Source: Verticillium longisporum (Eukaryota > Ascomycota > Sordariomycetes > Glomerellales > Plectosphaerellaceae). From it: a DNA stretch of 64,000 nt. Positions 10,657 through 23,180 of the stretch are shown here, piece after piece (position 1 is the stretch's first letter; each line of letters opens with the position of its first letter). The stretch lies in NCBI GenBank assembly GCA_019188255.1, contig JAETXT010000007.1, forward strand, positions 5,270,001-5,334,000, in the 5' to 3' direction. A program made the translations under genes and the position numbers. The notes below the pieces were generated by a model. It did no database searches. It was not told the DNA's origin and saw only the letters and a list, made by a program, of their open reading frames with translations.

Positions 10657-13517
10657 TTATTGTTGACCCATGCCCTCAGCCATGGACAAATCCCAGCCCT
10701 CCATGCCGCCCTCTGCAAGGAAAGCATCCATGCCAACGCCGCCAGTCACCTACGGAAGATCAATGTCAGCGGAAAAATACGCTTGAGAAAACACAGTTAA
10801 TGTGCGCGGCCTGCACTCACCAGTGAATCGAACTGGCCCCACCCAGTCATCTGGACAATGGAACTTCCCGGGCTGGCATCAGGGAACCCAAGCCCGTCAT
10901 CCTGGCCGATATCGAGCTGCCCGCTGGCATTCGGCGCTCCTGCTCCAGCGCCAAAGGCCAGCTCGCTCGCCTCCAGAGCCAGCAGGTCGGCACTGTCAAA
11001 CTGGCGTAGAACAGACTCGTCGCCTTCGAGGAGCACACCAGCGGCACCGCTGCCGTTTCGCTGCCCCGCTGCAAGTGAGAGGAGATGCGTGTTCTGTCGT
11101 AGCAATTCGAGACGCAACTCCTGGAGAACTACGCCGTATCTTTGTGCCAACGAGCCAGGTATCGCGATTGATGTGATCTGCTGCTGGCATTTGGTCGCGG
11201 CATGGAACGCCGGGAGATATGTCTCGAGCGGCGAGTTGCGCTGCTGGATGGAGAAGACGTAAAGCATCACGACCGCACAGAATGCAAAATAGTGTGTAAA
11301 CTGCAGGTGGCCCTCCCGATTAGTGGACTGAGTTTCTTACTGTAGCTTGGGAAATCATGACCTACCCAGAATGTGTTGTAAAGCTGCCCGTTGGAGCTGA
11401 GGGTGTCGACGAGGCCCACAATGTTCATGGCAGCTTCCAGGCATCGCTGAACATGTTCATCCGTCAGTTCCGAGTTGCGATTTGCTTTTCTGTTGCGCGT
11501 CGAGCCGAGATTGGCGAGGCTGGCGAAATTATTCAGCAGAAACGGACGATGGACGAGAATCTGGGCGTGCCAGCATGCCATGTTCAAGACATTGCGTTGG
11601 CGGAGGAAGATGGGCTGGAACAATGAGGGATCAACACCGTCCGTATCCAACAGGTAGGTCAAGCCGCTGCGCCAGTTGTCGATATCTTTGGAGTACCTAG
11701 CTGCCAGCTTGAACTGATTATCTGTTGATGGCGGGCGGATGCTGTAAAGATCACGCAAGATATTTGCCACGATGCGAGAAATCCTGTCGAAGTCAGTATG
11801 TAGGCCCGGAGAGGGAACTCGGCAGGATGAACTCACTTCATATGTGCCACAGGGCCTGACATGACCGACTGAAGACTATTTGTCGGTGCTGCATTCATCT
11901 GGCCACGCGACAGCCTGTAATCATCGACGCAGAGGGGCATTTCCTGTGAGATTGTGAGCATGCAGCTTCAACACTGCCTCATCACCCAGAGACTCACTTG
12001 ATCAATGTCATCATCATGGAACGTCCTCGGCCGACCCAGGGCTGCACTGAGGTAGGTGTCAAGGTTGTAAGCACACCAAAAGGTGCGCTTGCGGCACTCC
12101 AAGTCGACATAGTCAGGGTTGCTGCTGCTATCGACACGAGACTTTCTGTGGATGCCCAGCGCCAGCATCAAGTGCGCCGTGGTCCCAAACAGGCTCCAGC
12201 AGTGGTTGAGACGCGAGTGTGACAGCAGGTAGATGCACTGCGCGAGCCGAGCCTGCACGCTTGTCAGGCGGATGGTGCCCTTTTCGGCCACGAGCTGATC
12301 TTCAGCTGCAGAAAAGAAGCGGGCACTGTTTACAAGGAACAAGTCAGCATAAAAAGAGTGGCCGTAAAATAGTGGTATGAAAGGGGCCCTCACCTGGATG
12401 TCGGATCGACTTTGCCCGCCTTGGACTTGGGGTAATTCTCCGCGCAGGCAAACACCATGAAGAGCAGGGCCGTCCTGCTTCGGGCGGCCGTCTGCTCCCG
12501 CATGGTGCCGTGGGTCTCGTACAGCTCCTGCAGCCACCTCTCCACCGTCGGCCGGTGCAAGAAACGGTGCGTGGCCGAGGCGAACTCAAAGTACCTACAG
12601 AGCAGAGCTTCTGCTTCGGAGCGTGGGGGCAGGATGAGGAAGCGGGGGTCAAACTCGGGCAGCGGCAGGTCGCCAAAGGTGAAGATGGAGGCGTCGGAGG
12701 AGACGGAGGACTGCTGCTGCAGTTTCCTCTGGATCCTCAGCAGGAACGAGGCGCCGGAGGCCGGGCCGACATAGTGGCCCTGGCGGTCTATCTGCGCTGG
12801 TTCTGGCGAGTTGCGTGACGACTGGGTGGTGGAGGGGCCCCGTCCGTTGTCTGGGGGCGCCAGCGTCCGGTTGCCGATGGATATGGGACTGGGAATATGC
12901 TCGGCCTGGTGGTGGGTGTGATCAGGAGGCCCAGCCGAAGACGGGTGCTGCTGCTGGCTAGACGGCCTGGCCCCTGGAGGGTTGGCGACGGTGTCGACCA
13001 GGTCACCAGTCTCCATTTCTATGGAAGGCAGACGGCCGCGTCGATAGGAAGCTGTGTACTTGCACTCTAGCCGCAGACGTGAGCAGAGGGCGCAAGGGTA
13101 TTTGCCCGAGCATCGAGTCTTCCGACTGGAGCAAGGTTAGGTTAGTAAGCCTGATGGAGTAAGGAAGCAAGTGATGCTCCAGGGTTAAGGGATGAAATGA
13201 ATAGATATGTATGAACATGAATGAATGAACAAGCGAGCAAGCGAGCTCGATGAGAATCAGATGAGACCATACAAGACCACACACCACCGTCCCAAGCACC
13301 ACAAGATAGGCCACATCACCGCTACGAAAAGGGGGCATAATAAGACTTACGCCTTGCAACGGTCACAAGCTCTGCTGGCACGGCTCCTCACATGGGGCGG
13401 CTTGCGCTGTTTCGAGGGCGGTGATTCATGGTCCTCGGGATCGGAGTGATCATGACCGTGGGGACCAAGGCCAGAGTCATTGTTGCTGACGAGGCTGGTC
13501 CGGCGGTCGGTGTCCAT
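10657..13517 (-). CDS. Zn(II)2Cys6 transcription factor
   Basis: Seven exons: complement(join(10657..10749,10821..11300,11366..11783,11837..11943,11998..12325,12394..13125,13351..13517)), 774 aa; lengths sum to a clean frame. The binuclear zinc cluster is split by a 225-nt first intron and reads CDRCKARKTRC...CALCSRLRLEC, matching C-X2-C-X6-C-X5-C-X2-C-X6-C. A proline/serine-rich linker follows, then a fungal_trans-type middle region (LLCRYFEFASATHRFLHRPT; RLTSVQARLAQCIYLLSHSR; RKRTFWCAYNLDTYLSAALGRP; DDDIDQ). It is nuclear and DNA-binding by family. Its position next to the NRPS-like gene on the same strand makes that gene a possible target, but no binding site proves it. Confidence 0.88.
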
Positions 13518-13967
13518 GATGAGCTCACTTGTCGGGCTGAGCGGGCACTGCAGTGTACTGCACGGCGCGGCGGCGATAAGGTGTAGGTTGGCCGAGGGGA
13601 CCGTTGTAACGGAAAAGGGCGTCGGGGGGGGGGGCGGAGAACGCGTGGTGATGTGTTGTTTTGTATTCCGTGCGCAGCATCGGCACGAGTCACGACGAGG
13701 GCCGAGAGATGAGTGTGGACCCTTCATATGCTGGGGGAAAGACGCGGGGTTGCGTTCGCGGGGGAGGCCATCCGATGCCTACGACCTTTTCACAGTATGC
13801 TCTACCGGGGGAACGGAGACTAACGAATCGTGGCTAGTCAACTCAGGGGACGGCGGCTTTGGTTTCACCAGTTGGTGTGCATGGTCCTATGAAGAGCTGT
13901 GCCGCTGACGCGCGAAGTAACCCCCGTTTGATTCTTACAACGCCATGCAATGTACGAAGCACCCTGG
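13518..13967. other. Intergenic, 5' flank of the Zn2Cys6 gene
   Basis: This is the upstream region of the regulator, ending at the copia insertion. It includes a G-rich run near 13624-13635. No gene is seen. Confidence 0.4.
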
Positions 13968-14180
13968 TGTCACCACGGAATTGAACAAAGTGGATTGATT
14001 GTTGTTAAGGTACAAAAGGAGACTTCCAGAAGTCCAAACGAAGGTAATTGGTCAGATCCAGCATCGGTAAGGAGTCTTACCGGGGCGATAACGACAGAAC
14101 AAATGCATCAAATGAGGACTCCACATTTGGGATGAAAGTACTCCTGGGTCACAGAACAGAACCTTGCCTGATCGGCAACA
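13968..14180 (-). repeat. Copia 3' LTR (element orientation)
   Basis: 213 bp, flanked outside by CCTGG. It is identical by eye to the LTR at 19627-19839. Confidence 0.95.
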
Positions 14181-14190
14181 CACCCCCTCA
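14181..14190 (-). other. Polypurine tract of the copia element
   Basis: On the minus strand TGAGGGGGTG directly precedes the 3' LTR, the position and composition expected of the plus-strand DNA primer. Confidence 0.7.
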
Positions 14191-14385
14191 GATGGGTAGG
14201 CGAGCCTCTCTCTGACCATCTGAACCACGAAAGATCAGGCAGATGCCTGTTGGCGGCTTTTGGTAGAGAATTTGGTGCCTTTGGAACAGTTGGCGTTCTC
14301 AGGGCAGATGAAGGAAATCGTGCTTGTGAAGCAAATAAGGATGTGTGTAAGTGTTAGGAGAGGTGGGCGAAATTGAGCAAGCTGT

Positions 14386-17300
14386 TCACTGGTGGACCGC
14401 TGGTACGCACTCCATCTGCAGAAGCTTCACGAAGTTCTGATGCTTCTGAGTCGGGAGAATCTTTGTAAGCCCATCGCTCACTATCTTGTCAGTGCTCATC
14501 CAGTCCACGGATATCTTCCCTGTCTGACTGTTTGTCGGATCCAAAGACGATGGATGTCAACATGCTTGAGCTTCGTAGTGGCTTGAGGCCTCTCACTAGT
14601 GAGTAACAGCAGCGTTTGGCGGTTATCACAGAACATCTGGATCGGAACCTTGCCATGAAAACGTAGCTGAAGCTCCTTGATCAGACGAAGAGTGGCAAGG
14701 TAGTTCCTCGCTGCGACACTGAGGGCCACCAGCTCAGCTTCGGTGCTAGAAGTGACCACGGATCGCTGCTTTGTAGCTTTCCAGTCAATTGGACCTCCAA
14801 AGAGCATGGTGGTGTATCCTTGTGAACTAAATCTGGTGATGGGATCATCGCCGAATGATGCGTCGCTCGCACAATACAGCGATGTAGAATGGTCTCCTGA
14901 TCCTCCGTAGGACAGCGAGAGAGTCCTTGTGCGATAGAGGTAGCGGAGACAGTGGTCTGCTGCAAGGTGATGGAGTTCTGTCGGCCTGAGCAGAGACTCC
15001 GCAAGTCTTGAGGCAGCTTTGGCCACATCAGGTCGTGTTGTGGTTGCTGCGTAATTGATGGAACCAATTTTGCGTTGGTATAGTTGAATGGATTCAGCAG
15101 AGGCTTCGTAATCCTTTGGAGCAGGTGCTGGGTCTGTTGATAGAGGCGTCAAATGACCTCTGGTGGATGGCTGGAGGTTGAGGTCCTTCATCTTTTCAGT
15201 GATGTAGTTCTCCAGAGACAGCCAGAGCTTGCGCTGGCTACGATCTCTGACCACTCTGATGCCTAAGAACCATCTGACCTCGCCAAGTTCTCGCATCTCG
15301 AACAGAGACTTGAGCTGGCTCTTCAGCTCTTCGGCCGCTTGGCGATCCTCTTTGCGGTTCATGAGGATGATGTCGTCAACGTAGAAGAACATGATCATGC
15401 CTCTGCCCATGAAGACACAGTTATCTTCCTCGAGAGCCACGAGGCCGATCTTCCGCATAGCCTCGGACAGCAGCTTGTGCCAGAGAAGCGGTGATCGGCG
15501 CAAACCGTACAAAGCTCTCTTCAGCTTGAAAATCGTGCGCCTCTGTGGAGCGCCCTTCTTCTGTTGCATCTCCTGCATGAGATCCCAGCCCTGAGGGGCC
15601 CAGACGTAGACTGTCTCGTCGAGGTGTGCATTTGGAAAGGCGTTGACGGCATCCAACTGGTGCGTGTCTAGGTCAAACTCTGCACAGATGGCCATCAACG
15701 TTCTGAACGTCTTGGCTGCCAGTGTCGACGCGTATGTTTCCATCTCATTCTTGGGCTGTTGGTCTCCTCGTACGCAGAGCCTGGCCTTGAACTTGGTCAC
15801 GTAGCCGGTGGAGTCAACCTTGTATTTCCAGACCCAGGTCAACCCGAGAACCTTGTGTATTTCCTGGTCGACCGATTCGAAGGGGACTTGCTCGATTGTG
15901 TCCATATTTTCAATGGTGTTGACCTCCTGGACGCTTGCTTCTAGCCACTGCTTTTTGTGATCAGAATGAAGCATCTCCTTCCAGGATCTTGGCTCCGCGG
16001 GCATATCTGTTCGGAGAAGCGGTTTCTTGTTCGATGGAGTCTGAGTGTGAAAGAATGAGTATTCCACGGTCAAATGTGATGATGGAGGCATTTTCTTGCT
16101 GCGGCGGGCTCCTAGAGCCTGGTCGGTGGGGGTGCCGTCTTTGAACTGTGACGGCTTTCTGTCTCTAGCGCTCCTTCGAGTGCCTTGGATTTGTGTTGAT
16201 GGCGACGGCTGTGGGGCTGGTGCCACTGATGGTCGGGCCTCCACAGTCTCTGTCTCGTCTTCAGCTGAACTTTGATCAGCTGGTGTGTGTTGAGGTGTTG
16301 ATTCAGGGCTCCGAGCTACTTCGATAGTGTCTTCAATAGCCTCTTCAGTCACTTGAATGGTGTCTGGCACGGGGATCGTGTCTTCCACAGCATCTTCAGC
16401 CCCTTGAATGGTGTCTATTACGGCATCTTCCACCCCCTCAGAGACAGCTGGCTGGCCTTGTCCAGTCTCCGTCTCTGGAGTTGGACGTGGTGACGGCAGG
16501 ACATCATCTCTGCTGGCTGTGTGACCTTCCCGGGGTCGCAGTATCTCCGCGTTGATCTTTCCTCCAAGTTGGAATGTCCGGGCTTTCTCGAACAGGTCGA
16601 TGGTGGCAACATCGAACTCGTCAATGTCCAGTGACGAGTTGAAAGGATTCTGGGCGTCCGCAACGGGCACGTCCAAAGCCTGGAATTCGTCCTGTAGAAT
16701 TGGCTTTGGGGATTGGGCGTCCTTGAAAACTGTGGACTCATCGAAACCCACGTCTCTTGTCCTCAATACTGCTTTCATCTCTGGAACCCAGATTCTGTAT
16801 ATGTTGCTGCTGTCGTATCCACAGAGATAGCCGATGTGGGCTCTCGGAGCCAGCTTCTGCTTTCGGTTACGTCCCTCTTGGGCGTCTGCCGTGAGAGGAT
16901 ACGCCCTGCATCCGTATCTTCGCAGGTGAGCCAGGCCTGGAGCCGTAGTTCGAGCGGCAAGGCCCTTGGAGTTGAGCCAGTCGTTCAGCCTTCCTTCTGG
17001 TGTCGCCCACTGTAGGCGTCCCTTCGGCGTGAGATTGTGGAGATATGCAGCGGTTTGTACCACCTCTGGCCACAAATCCTCCGGGAACCCAGCAGCCGAG
17101 GTAAGGGTTCTTGCGATGGTGAATATCGTGCCTCCATTGCGTTCTGCGGCACCGTTCTGTTCTGGTGTCCTTGCGGCTGATCTCTCTAAGAGAATGCCGC
17201 GCTCTTCTGACCAAGTAACCAGATTGCTGCGTAGTGCTGAGTCCCAGTCAACTCTCAGGACCTTGATGACCAGATGGTACTGTCTCCAGAGAAACATCTC

Positions 17301-19250
17301 AAAGTTGATAAACGCCTGGAAGCCATCTGCTCTGGCAGGCAGAATCCTGACAACAATCTTCCCCGAATATGCGTCCGTTATTACAAGGCACGACTCCATG
17401 CCGTTGTACGACTTCCCAGGGCTGAAGAAGTCCAGGTTGACGCGCTCAAATGGATTCGTCGTCGTGTACGTTGGCTGTCTCCGAGATACAATCTTCTTGG
17501 ATTTCGCTACCCCGCAAGACTCGCATTCGAATGTTGTTGGCCCTTTCACCCCAACTCCAGTACAGCTGTATGGCAGCTGCTGTATGGCCTCTGGGTGGGC
17601 ATGAGCCAGCCGTTCGTGCCAGAGCCTCGAGTCGCTGACCATCGCGGCTCTCTGCTTCTTGGAGTGATAGAAGGAAGTGGTGCTATGTAGGGTGTTCACC
17701 GCATACTGGCCACCCTTCTCCTGAAGTGGGATCTCTGAGCCAGTGGCTGGGTTGAACAGCATGTTCCTGAGCGAGTCCAGTCCGAGTCCTTGGCGTTGGA
17801 GCTGCCTGGCTGAAATAAGCGTCGTCGGGTAGTCTTTGATGTACGAGACATCATGGCAGGTGATGCTGATGACGTTCTGCTTGCTGTCGAGGGTGTCGAT
17901 GGCCATCGTGCCATGCCCTTCGACGGGGCTTGATTTGCCTCCTCCTGTGCTGTATCTTACAGTGTCGGTGGCCTCGCGAAAGTTGGTGAGGAGGTCTTTG
18001 TTGTTGGTTATATGGTTGGGTGTACCCGAGTCGATCAGGAACTCGTGACGGAGATCCCCTCCTCGGTTTGTCCGTTGAAACTCGTCCGAATCAGCGACGG
18101 AGAAGTTGCTCATGAAGTTGGTGTACTCGTCATCGCAGCTCTGTTCATCATCGTCACCGAGGAAGTTGTTAAAAGCAGAGACGGCGACTCCACTGGTGCC
18201 TCTTGCCTCCTGCCGCTTCTTTTTGTCCTCCTTGATTTTCTCGTTCCAGAATTGCAATGTGCTTGGCTTCATCCTTTTCTTCGCTTCGTCAATGTAGTCC
18301 AGCAGGCTCTGATCGGATTGATAGCTCTTCTTCCTCCGGTGTTCTGCGATATTTGGGCACAGACAGATGGGCTGACACGCCTTGGGTGCCCTCTTCTGCT
18401 GTACACAGTCGCAGAATGGTCTGCGAGAAGGCGAGCTGTTTGGCTGTTGAGGAGAGTCACGATGGGAATCCTGGGCACTCGTCCGATCACTTTGACCATT
18501 CCGGTCCTTGCCCATGAAGGTCACCGAGTCGCTGTAGAAGGACGTCTGAGATGGCTTGGTGGTGAGGCGATGCGGTTGGTAGTCTCTAAGGTAGCTCTTG
18601 TACCTCAACGCCAGTACCTTCCCTCCATCACGATCATCCAGCTCCCGGCGAACTTGGTGGGCGCACTCTGCTTCGGCCCACCCTGGAGACACGGAAAGAA
18701 TTGCCCGAAGGAATTGAACATTTTGATCTGCGGCTTCTTTAAGCTGAGGAATCCCGTGCTTCTCAACTTCGATACAGAGTAGGATGAAGTCGTCAACCCA
18801 CTTCTCATGGTCCATCTTCTTGATCATCGCCATATGCTCCTCCCAGCGCTGGCGAATGTATTGTTTCTGTCCCATGTCGGAAGGGGCGAAGTGGTCCTTC
18901 AACGCCTTGAGCCACTCCTGGCTGCTTTCCTCGTTCATGAAGACGGCCGAAAGGCTCCTGTCGACTGTGTTGAGGATGTATTTCTGGACCTCCTGGAGGC
19001 CCGCTGACTCCCTGTTGTAGATGTCCAAATGGATCTTGTACAACGTCAGCAGTGTGCTGAGATCTCGCGTCTCATCTTCGAATGACGGTGCTGTTGGCTT
19101 CTTGGCCCTCTTGGGCCGTCTGTCAGCCTCTTTGTCTGGGTCGACTAGATCCCAGGCCTCGTAGGAGGTCGCCACGGCTCTGACGGAGTTGAGCCATGTC
19201 CTCCATTCCTCCCTCCTTGTAAGTGTCACTCTGTGCTTACCAGAGTCCAT
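14386..19250 (-). CDS. Copia gag-pol polyprotein, C-terminal frameshift
   Basis: A single 1584-codon frame runs from 19250 to 14496. In order: gag-like region (REEWRTWLNSVRA onward), protease with FLIDSGTPNHI, integrase HHCC zinc site (HERLAHAHPE...CESCGVAK) and catalytic core (NLDFFSPG, EQNGAAERNGG), copia-type reverse transcriptase with FYVDDII, and RNase H (CASDASFGDD, SSTEAELVAL, FCDNRQT). The frame stops early at WTG; a one-base deletion near 14516-14520 moves the last ~40 codons, which contain the usual DGLTK motif, into the next frame ending at 14386. If real, this trims the RNase H tail. Cysteines near CDCVQQK...CLCPN do not form a standard CCHC knuckle. Confidence 0.92.
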
Positions 19251-19615
19251 CTTGAGGATCCCTGGGCGTTGTCGGAGACCGTCGGGGAGGTCGTTCGATG
19301 GTCGCGACTGATCGCGTGTATGTTGAATATCATCAATTGACCCCGCGTGTACTCAAGCCCTAGGCCACACGTCTCGGAGGTTCAATTGGTCTTGAGGAGC
19401 TGATTTCTCCTGCTTCGATGTGTCGTGGAGAGATGATCGCTCTCCTGGAGGATGTCGGTAACGGCCCTTGGCCAGTGGTCGTCAATGGCGAAACGTCGCG
19501 TCAATTGACTGTTGAAGTGCAGCGGCGATTCAGCTGTAGACAGCTTCGCAGCAGGCGTATTGGCCGTAGGCGCCCTGCTGTAGATATCGAAGGTCAAGGA
19601 GCTGTATCGTCGCCC

Positions 19616-19626
19616 GGGCTCATAAC
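19616..19626 (-). other. Copia primer-binding site, half-tRNA-iMet type
   Basis: Just inside the 5' LTR the plus strand reads GGGCTCATAAC, which is the anticodon stem-loop of initiator Met tRNA (CAT anticodon) rather than its 3' acceptor end. Known copia elements prime from an initiator-tRNA half molecule, and this fits that mode. Confidence 0.75.
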
Positions 19627-19839
19627 TGTCACCACGGAATTGAACAAAGTGGATTGATTGTTGTTAAGGTACAAAAGGAGACTTCCAGAAGTCCAAACGA
19701 AGGTAATTGGTCAGATCCAGCATCGGTAAGGAGTCTTACCGGGGCGATAACGACAGAACAAATGCATCAAATGAGGACTCCACATTTGGGATGAAAGTAC
19801 TCCTGGGTCACAGAACAGAACCTTGCCTGATCGGCAACA
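19627..19839 (-). repeat. Copia 5' LTR (element orientation)
   Basis: 213 bp, identical by eye to 13968-14180 and followed by the CCTGG duplication. Minus-strand transcription of gag-pol should start here. Confidence 0.95.
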
Positions 19840-19933
19840 CCTGGTCCCTGATCCCTCACCCCGCAAGGCTGGAGGGAAATGGCCTGCCAGAAATGGATTC
19901 CCCTGCAGCAAAAAAAGATGTGTCTAGAATTGT

Positions 19934-21241
19934 TCACCATTCTCGCAGCTCGCCGCCAGGTCCGAGGAAGCCCGGACTTACCCACGGCTCAGCACCCTGA
20001 CTTAACAGTCGGATCTTCTCCTCGTCTATCTCGATACCAAGTCCTGGCCCTGTCATCAACGGAATGTATCCGTTCTCGACATTCCAAATCTCCGGGTTCT
20101 TGATGTACGTGAGCAAGTCGTGGCCGCCTGTGTTGTAGTGGATGCCGAGGCTCATCTCTTGGATCGCAAAGTTAGGCGTCGCTGCATCGACCTGGATGTT
20201 GGCGGCGAGGGCAATCGGACCCAGGGGGCAATGCGGTGCAATGGGCACGTCATATGCTTCCGCCATGGCGGCGATGCGACGAAGCTCTGAGATACCGCCG
20301 ACGTGAGAAATGTCCGGCTGCAGAATGTCGACGCACGCCGCCTCGAGGTACGGCTTGACATCCCATCGGCTGTGGAGTCGTTCTCCCAGTGCAATGGGTG
20401 TCGTGGTAGATTGCGCAAATGCCTTGATGCCTTCAATGTGTTCCGACAGCAAAGGCTCCTCCACGAAGAGCGGTCGATGCGGAGCCAACAGTGCTGCCAA
20501 CTGCTTGGCCATGGGTCGATGCACTCGTCCGTGGAAATCGACGCCGGCATCCATGCCCGTCGCCTTGACCGTCTTGACACGCTCGACGCAGGCGTCAAGT
20601 GCGGCAGGGGAGTCGAGCCAAGCCAAGTCTTCAGTGCCATTCATCTTGACGCAAGTGAACCCTTGCGCCTTGCGCGACAGCCTGAGACTTGTCAGTTGGA
20701 TGATTTACGGGGCACAGCTCAAGAGGGAACCTACGCTTGCGCTTCAATATCGGCGGGCCGATCGCCGCCAATCCAGGCATACACTTTGATCGTGTCTCGC
20801 ACCTTGCCGCCCAACAGCTGGTAGATGGGAACATTGAGCTTCCGGGCTTCGATCTCTCGTCAGCGAGCTCAGTAGCAGCAGAAACACCAGGCATGCACCT
20901 ACCCTTGAGATCCCAAAGAGCAATGTCGAGTCCAGCCAGAGCGCTCATGAACACGGGACCGCCTCGGTAGAAACCCATGCGCCAAGACTTTTGCCAAATT
21001 TGCTCAATCTCACTGCATCGTGTGAGCAATTGAATCCTTAAGCTCTAGATCTCGGAGTGACTTACTCGGCTTCCATTCCAGTGTACTGCGAAATCCAAGC
21101 ATCCAAACAGCCCTCGACCGCCTGGGTGTGGCCTTCAAGCGATGCCTCACCCCATCCTACGTTCCCCGCATCGTCGGTGATCTTGACGAACAGCCATCGC
21201 GGCGGCACCCGGAAGTACTCAATCTTTGCAATTTTGCCCAT
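19934..21241 (-). CDS. D-galactonate dehydratase-like enzyme (enolase superfamily)
   Basis: CDS is complement(join(19934..20681,20735..20846,20903..21012,21066..21241)), 381 aa, close to bacterial DgoD length. The start at 21241 ([21 protein letters not shown]) matches the family N-terminus. Mandelate racemase/enolase features are in place: [44 protein letters not shown] and APHCPLGP, supplying the metal-binding Asp/Glu residues and the two catalytic histidines. It should dehydrate a sugar acid such as galactonate to a 2-keto-3-deoxy acid in the cytosol; related aldonates are possible substrates. Introns of 53-56 nt splice in frame. The copia element lies 95 bp beyond the stop and may affect the terminator. 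Confidence 0.88.
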
Positions 21242-22105
21242 TTTCTCGTCTGCCTGAGTGAGTGAGTGAGTGAGTGAGTGAGTGACGGAGCTTTGAAAAA
21301 TGATACGGGGTGAAGTTCCTCGTAAGCGTACAGTTACCTCCGTGTGCGCGTTGGCCTGCCTTCGTACCCGTTTTCTCAGTTTTGTACGATGAGTCGAGTG
21401 ATTGGGTGAGTTGCTTGACATCCGATGCTCTCCGGCGGAAGACATCAGCCGGAAATGTATCCGTCCACGAATCACGCCTTTACATGTGGGGCCGAGAGGT
21501 TGCCGACGTCGGCGTCAGCCCGGATTTCACACGCGGCCCGAGCCGGCATTCAGTAAACGTGGGGGTGCGCAGGTCGTTGGTGGGGGATAGCTGCGACATC
21601 GTTTGCGATGCTTGTCCAGGGGCTGATGTCATGTTCGGCACTCGGATAGGAGAAAGGCGGCTCTCTCGGAGGAAGGATCCAAGCACGCAGGGTATGTGCC
21701 ACGCGTTTAAGGTGTCAACCTGTCCAAGAGCAAATGCTAGTCTTGGCGATCCGGCTGCCGGCAAAGCATGAGGTTACCACGTTGACAGGGCTGGCAGACA
21801 TTGAGTTTCACAGGCAAGCTGATCTGCCTGATGGTGTCGCACAGGGATGATTCCCGAAGACACCATGGTCTCATATTCACGCGGGACAAAAGAAAGGAGG
21901 CGCTGTCAGGTCGTTTGCTGCATCCCAAATCGGCCATTGTTGCGTCAGAACTATCCAATCTTCTCCATTATCGATATCTGACATGGCTTGAGACATCACG
22001 TTACTGCATAGAGACAAGACATTATGCACTTTATTTTGGGGCTCTCAACAGAACGCAGTCAGGCTAAAATGCAAATGCTCATTGCTGTCTATGCTACTCT
22101 ATAGT
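21242..22105. other. Intergenic with dehydratase promoter and TGAG microsatellite
   Basis: About 860 bp lies between the dehydratase start and the 3' end of the aldo-keto reductase gene. The region holds the microsatellite at 21255-21286. No further gene is supported. Confidence 0.45.
21255..21286. repeat. (TGAG)n microsatellite
   Basis: Seven TGAG units plus TGAC lie 14 bp upstream of the dehydratase start codon, so probably in its 5' leader. Confidence 0.9.
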
Positions 22106-23180
22106 CTATTTTGCCGCTTTCTGTGCCGCGATCCAGTCCGCCCGTGCCTTCTTCAGGAAAGCCTCGTCGTGCTCTCCAAAGACGTCGACACCCAGGCGAG
22201 CAGGCATGTTGTACCTGTGGTTCTTGTCGAGCTTGTTGATACGCTCCAGAGCGGCAGCCGACAACTCAAAGTCCTGGAAGTTCTCCTCGATGCGGCTCGG
22301 CGTCACAGACTTGGGAAGAACGACAGTACCGCGCTGAACGGCCCACTGAATGAGGACCTGGGCGGGCTGGCGGCCGACCTCCTTGGCGATGGCCGCAACT
22401 TCAGGGTCATCCAGCGCCTTGGGAAGGTTGTAGATGTTGTTTCCAGAAGGGCTGTAGGCAGTGATGAGAATATCTTGCTGCTTGGACCACTCAAGAAGCT
22501 CGGGCTGCTGAAGATAGGGGTGCGCCTCAATCTGGTTGACTGCGGGCTTGATTTCGGCGCTGGAATATGTGAGCTCTAGCACTTCCACCGTTTGGTCGAG
22601 CCACGTACGTCTTGAGGAGGTCCTCGATCCTCGCTTTGCTGAAGTTGCTGACGCCGATACTCCTGATCTTGCCCTTCTTCACGAGGGCCTCCATAGCCTT
22701 CCATGTCTCGGAAGCGGGCACGTCGATGACATCGACACCGCCATCGGCGGCGAGGGGGAATCGCTGCTTCTTCTCGGCGGGCTTGCTGAAAGAAACGGGC
22801 CAGTGGATGAGATACAGATCGACGTAGTCAGTGCCAAGGTCGGCGAGGGACTGGTCGAGTGCTTCCTCGACATCTTCCGCCTTGTGGTGGGTGTTCCACA
22901 GCTTTGAGGTCAGGAAGATCTCCTTATGGGGAACACCGGAGGCCTTGATGCCAGCACCGACCTCCTCCTCGTTGTCGTAGACGGCCGCGGCGTCAATGTG
23001 GCGGTACCCATGACGCAGAGCATGCTCAACAGCGCGAGCGACCTCGTTGGGACCAGATTGCTGAGAATCGTTAGTGACGCTCATATGACCCCGCAGTGAG
23101 GTTCAACTCACCCATGTGCCCAGTCCCACGGCGGGAATCGAGTGGCCCGAGTTAAGCTTGAAAGAGCGTCCGGAAGACAT
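22106..23180 (-). CDS. Aldo-keto reductase, glyceraldehyde/glycerol dehydrogenase type
   Basis: CDS is complement(join(22106..22559,22609..23060,23112..23180)), 324 aa; introns are 49 and 51 nt. ATG at 23180 (MSSGRSFKLNSGHSIPAVGLGTW). The AKR catalytic set is visible: IDAAAVYDNEEEVG (Asp, Tyr), LTSKLW (Lys), LIHWP (His), plus GVSNFSKARI and the LPKSVTPSRI cofactor motif that favours NADPH. Members reduce small aldehydes such as glyceraldehyde, or act as xylose reductases. Lying beside a KDG-type aldolase and a galactonate dehydratase-like gene, it is best read as the reductase turning glyceraldehyde into glycerol; this is inference. It is divergent from the aldolase gene. Confidence 0.88.

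Larger units (their letters stand above)
13968..19839 (-). mobile_element. Ty1/copia LTR retrotransposon, nearly intact
   Basis: The element is 5872 bp: two 213-bp LTRs (13968-14180 and 19627-19839) that I read as identical, beginning TGTCACC and ending GGCAACA in plus orientation. A 5-bp target duplication CCTGG flanks it (13963-13967, 19840-19844). It encodes one gag-pol frame on the minus strand in copia order (gag, protease, integrase, reverse transcriptase, RNase H). A primer-binding site and a purine tract abut the inner LTR edges. Normal base composition and identical LTRs point to a recent insertion that escaped RIP. It sits 95 bp past the stop of the dehydratase gene. Confidence 0.95.

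Noticed and set aside
18012..18782. 256-aa open frame on the plus strand
   Set aside because: Antisense to the copia gag region; no motif.
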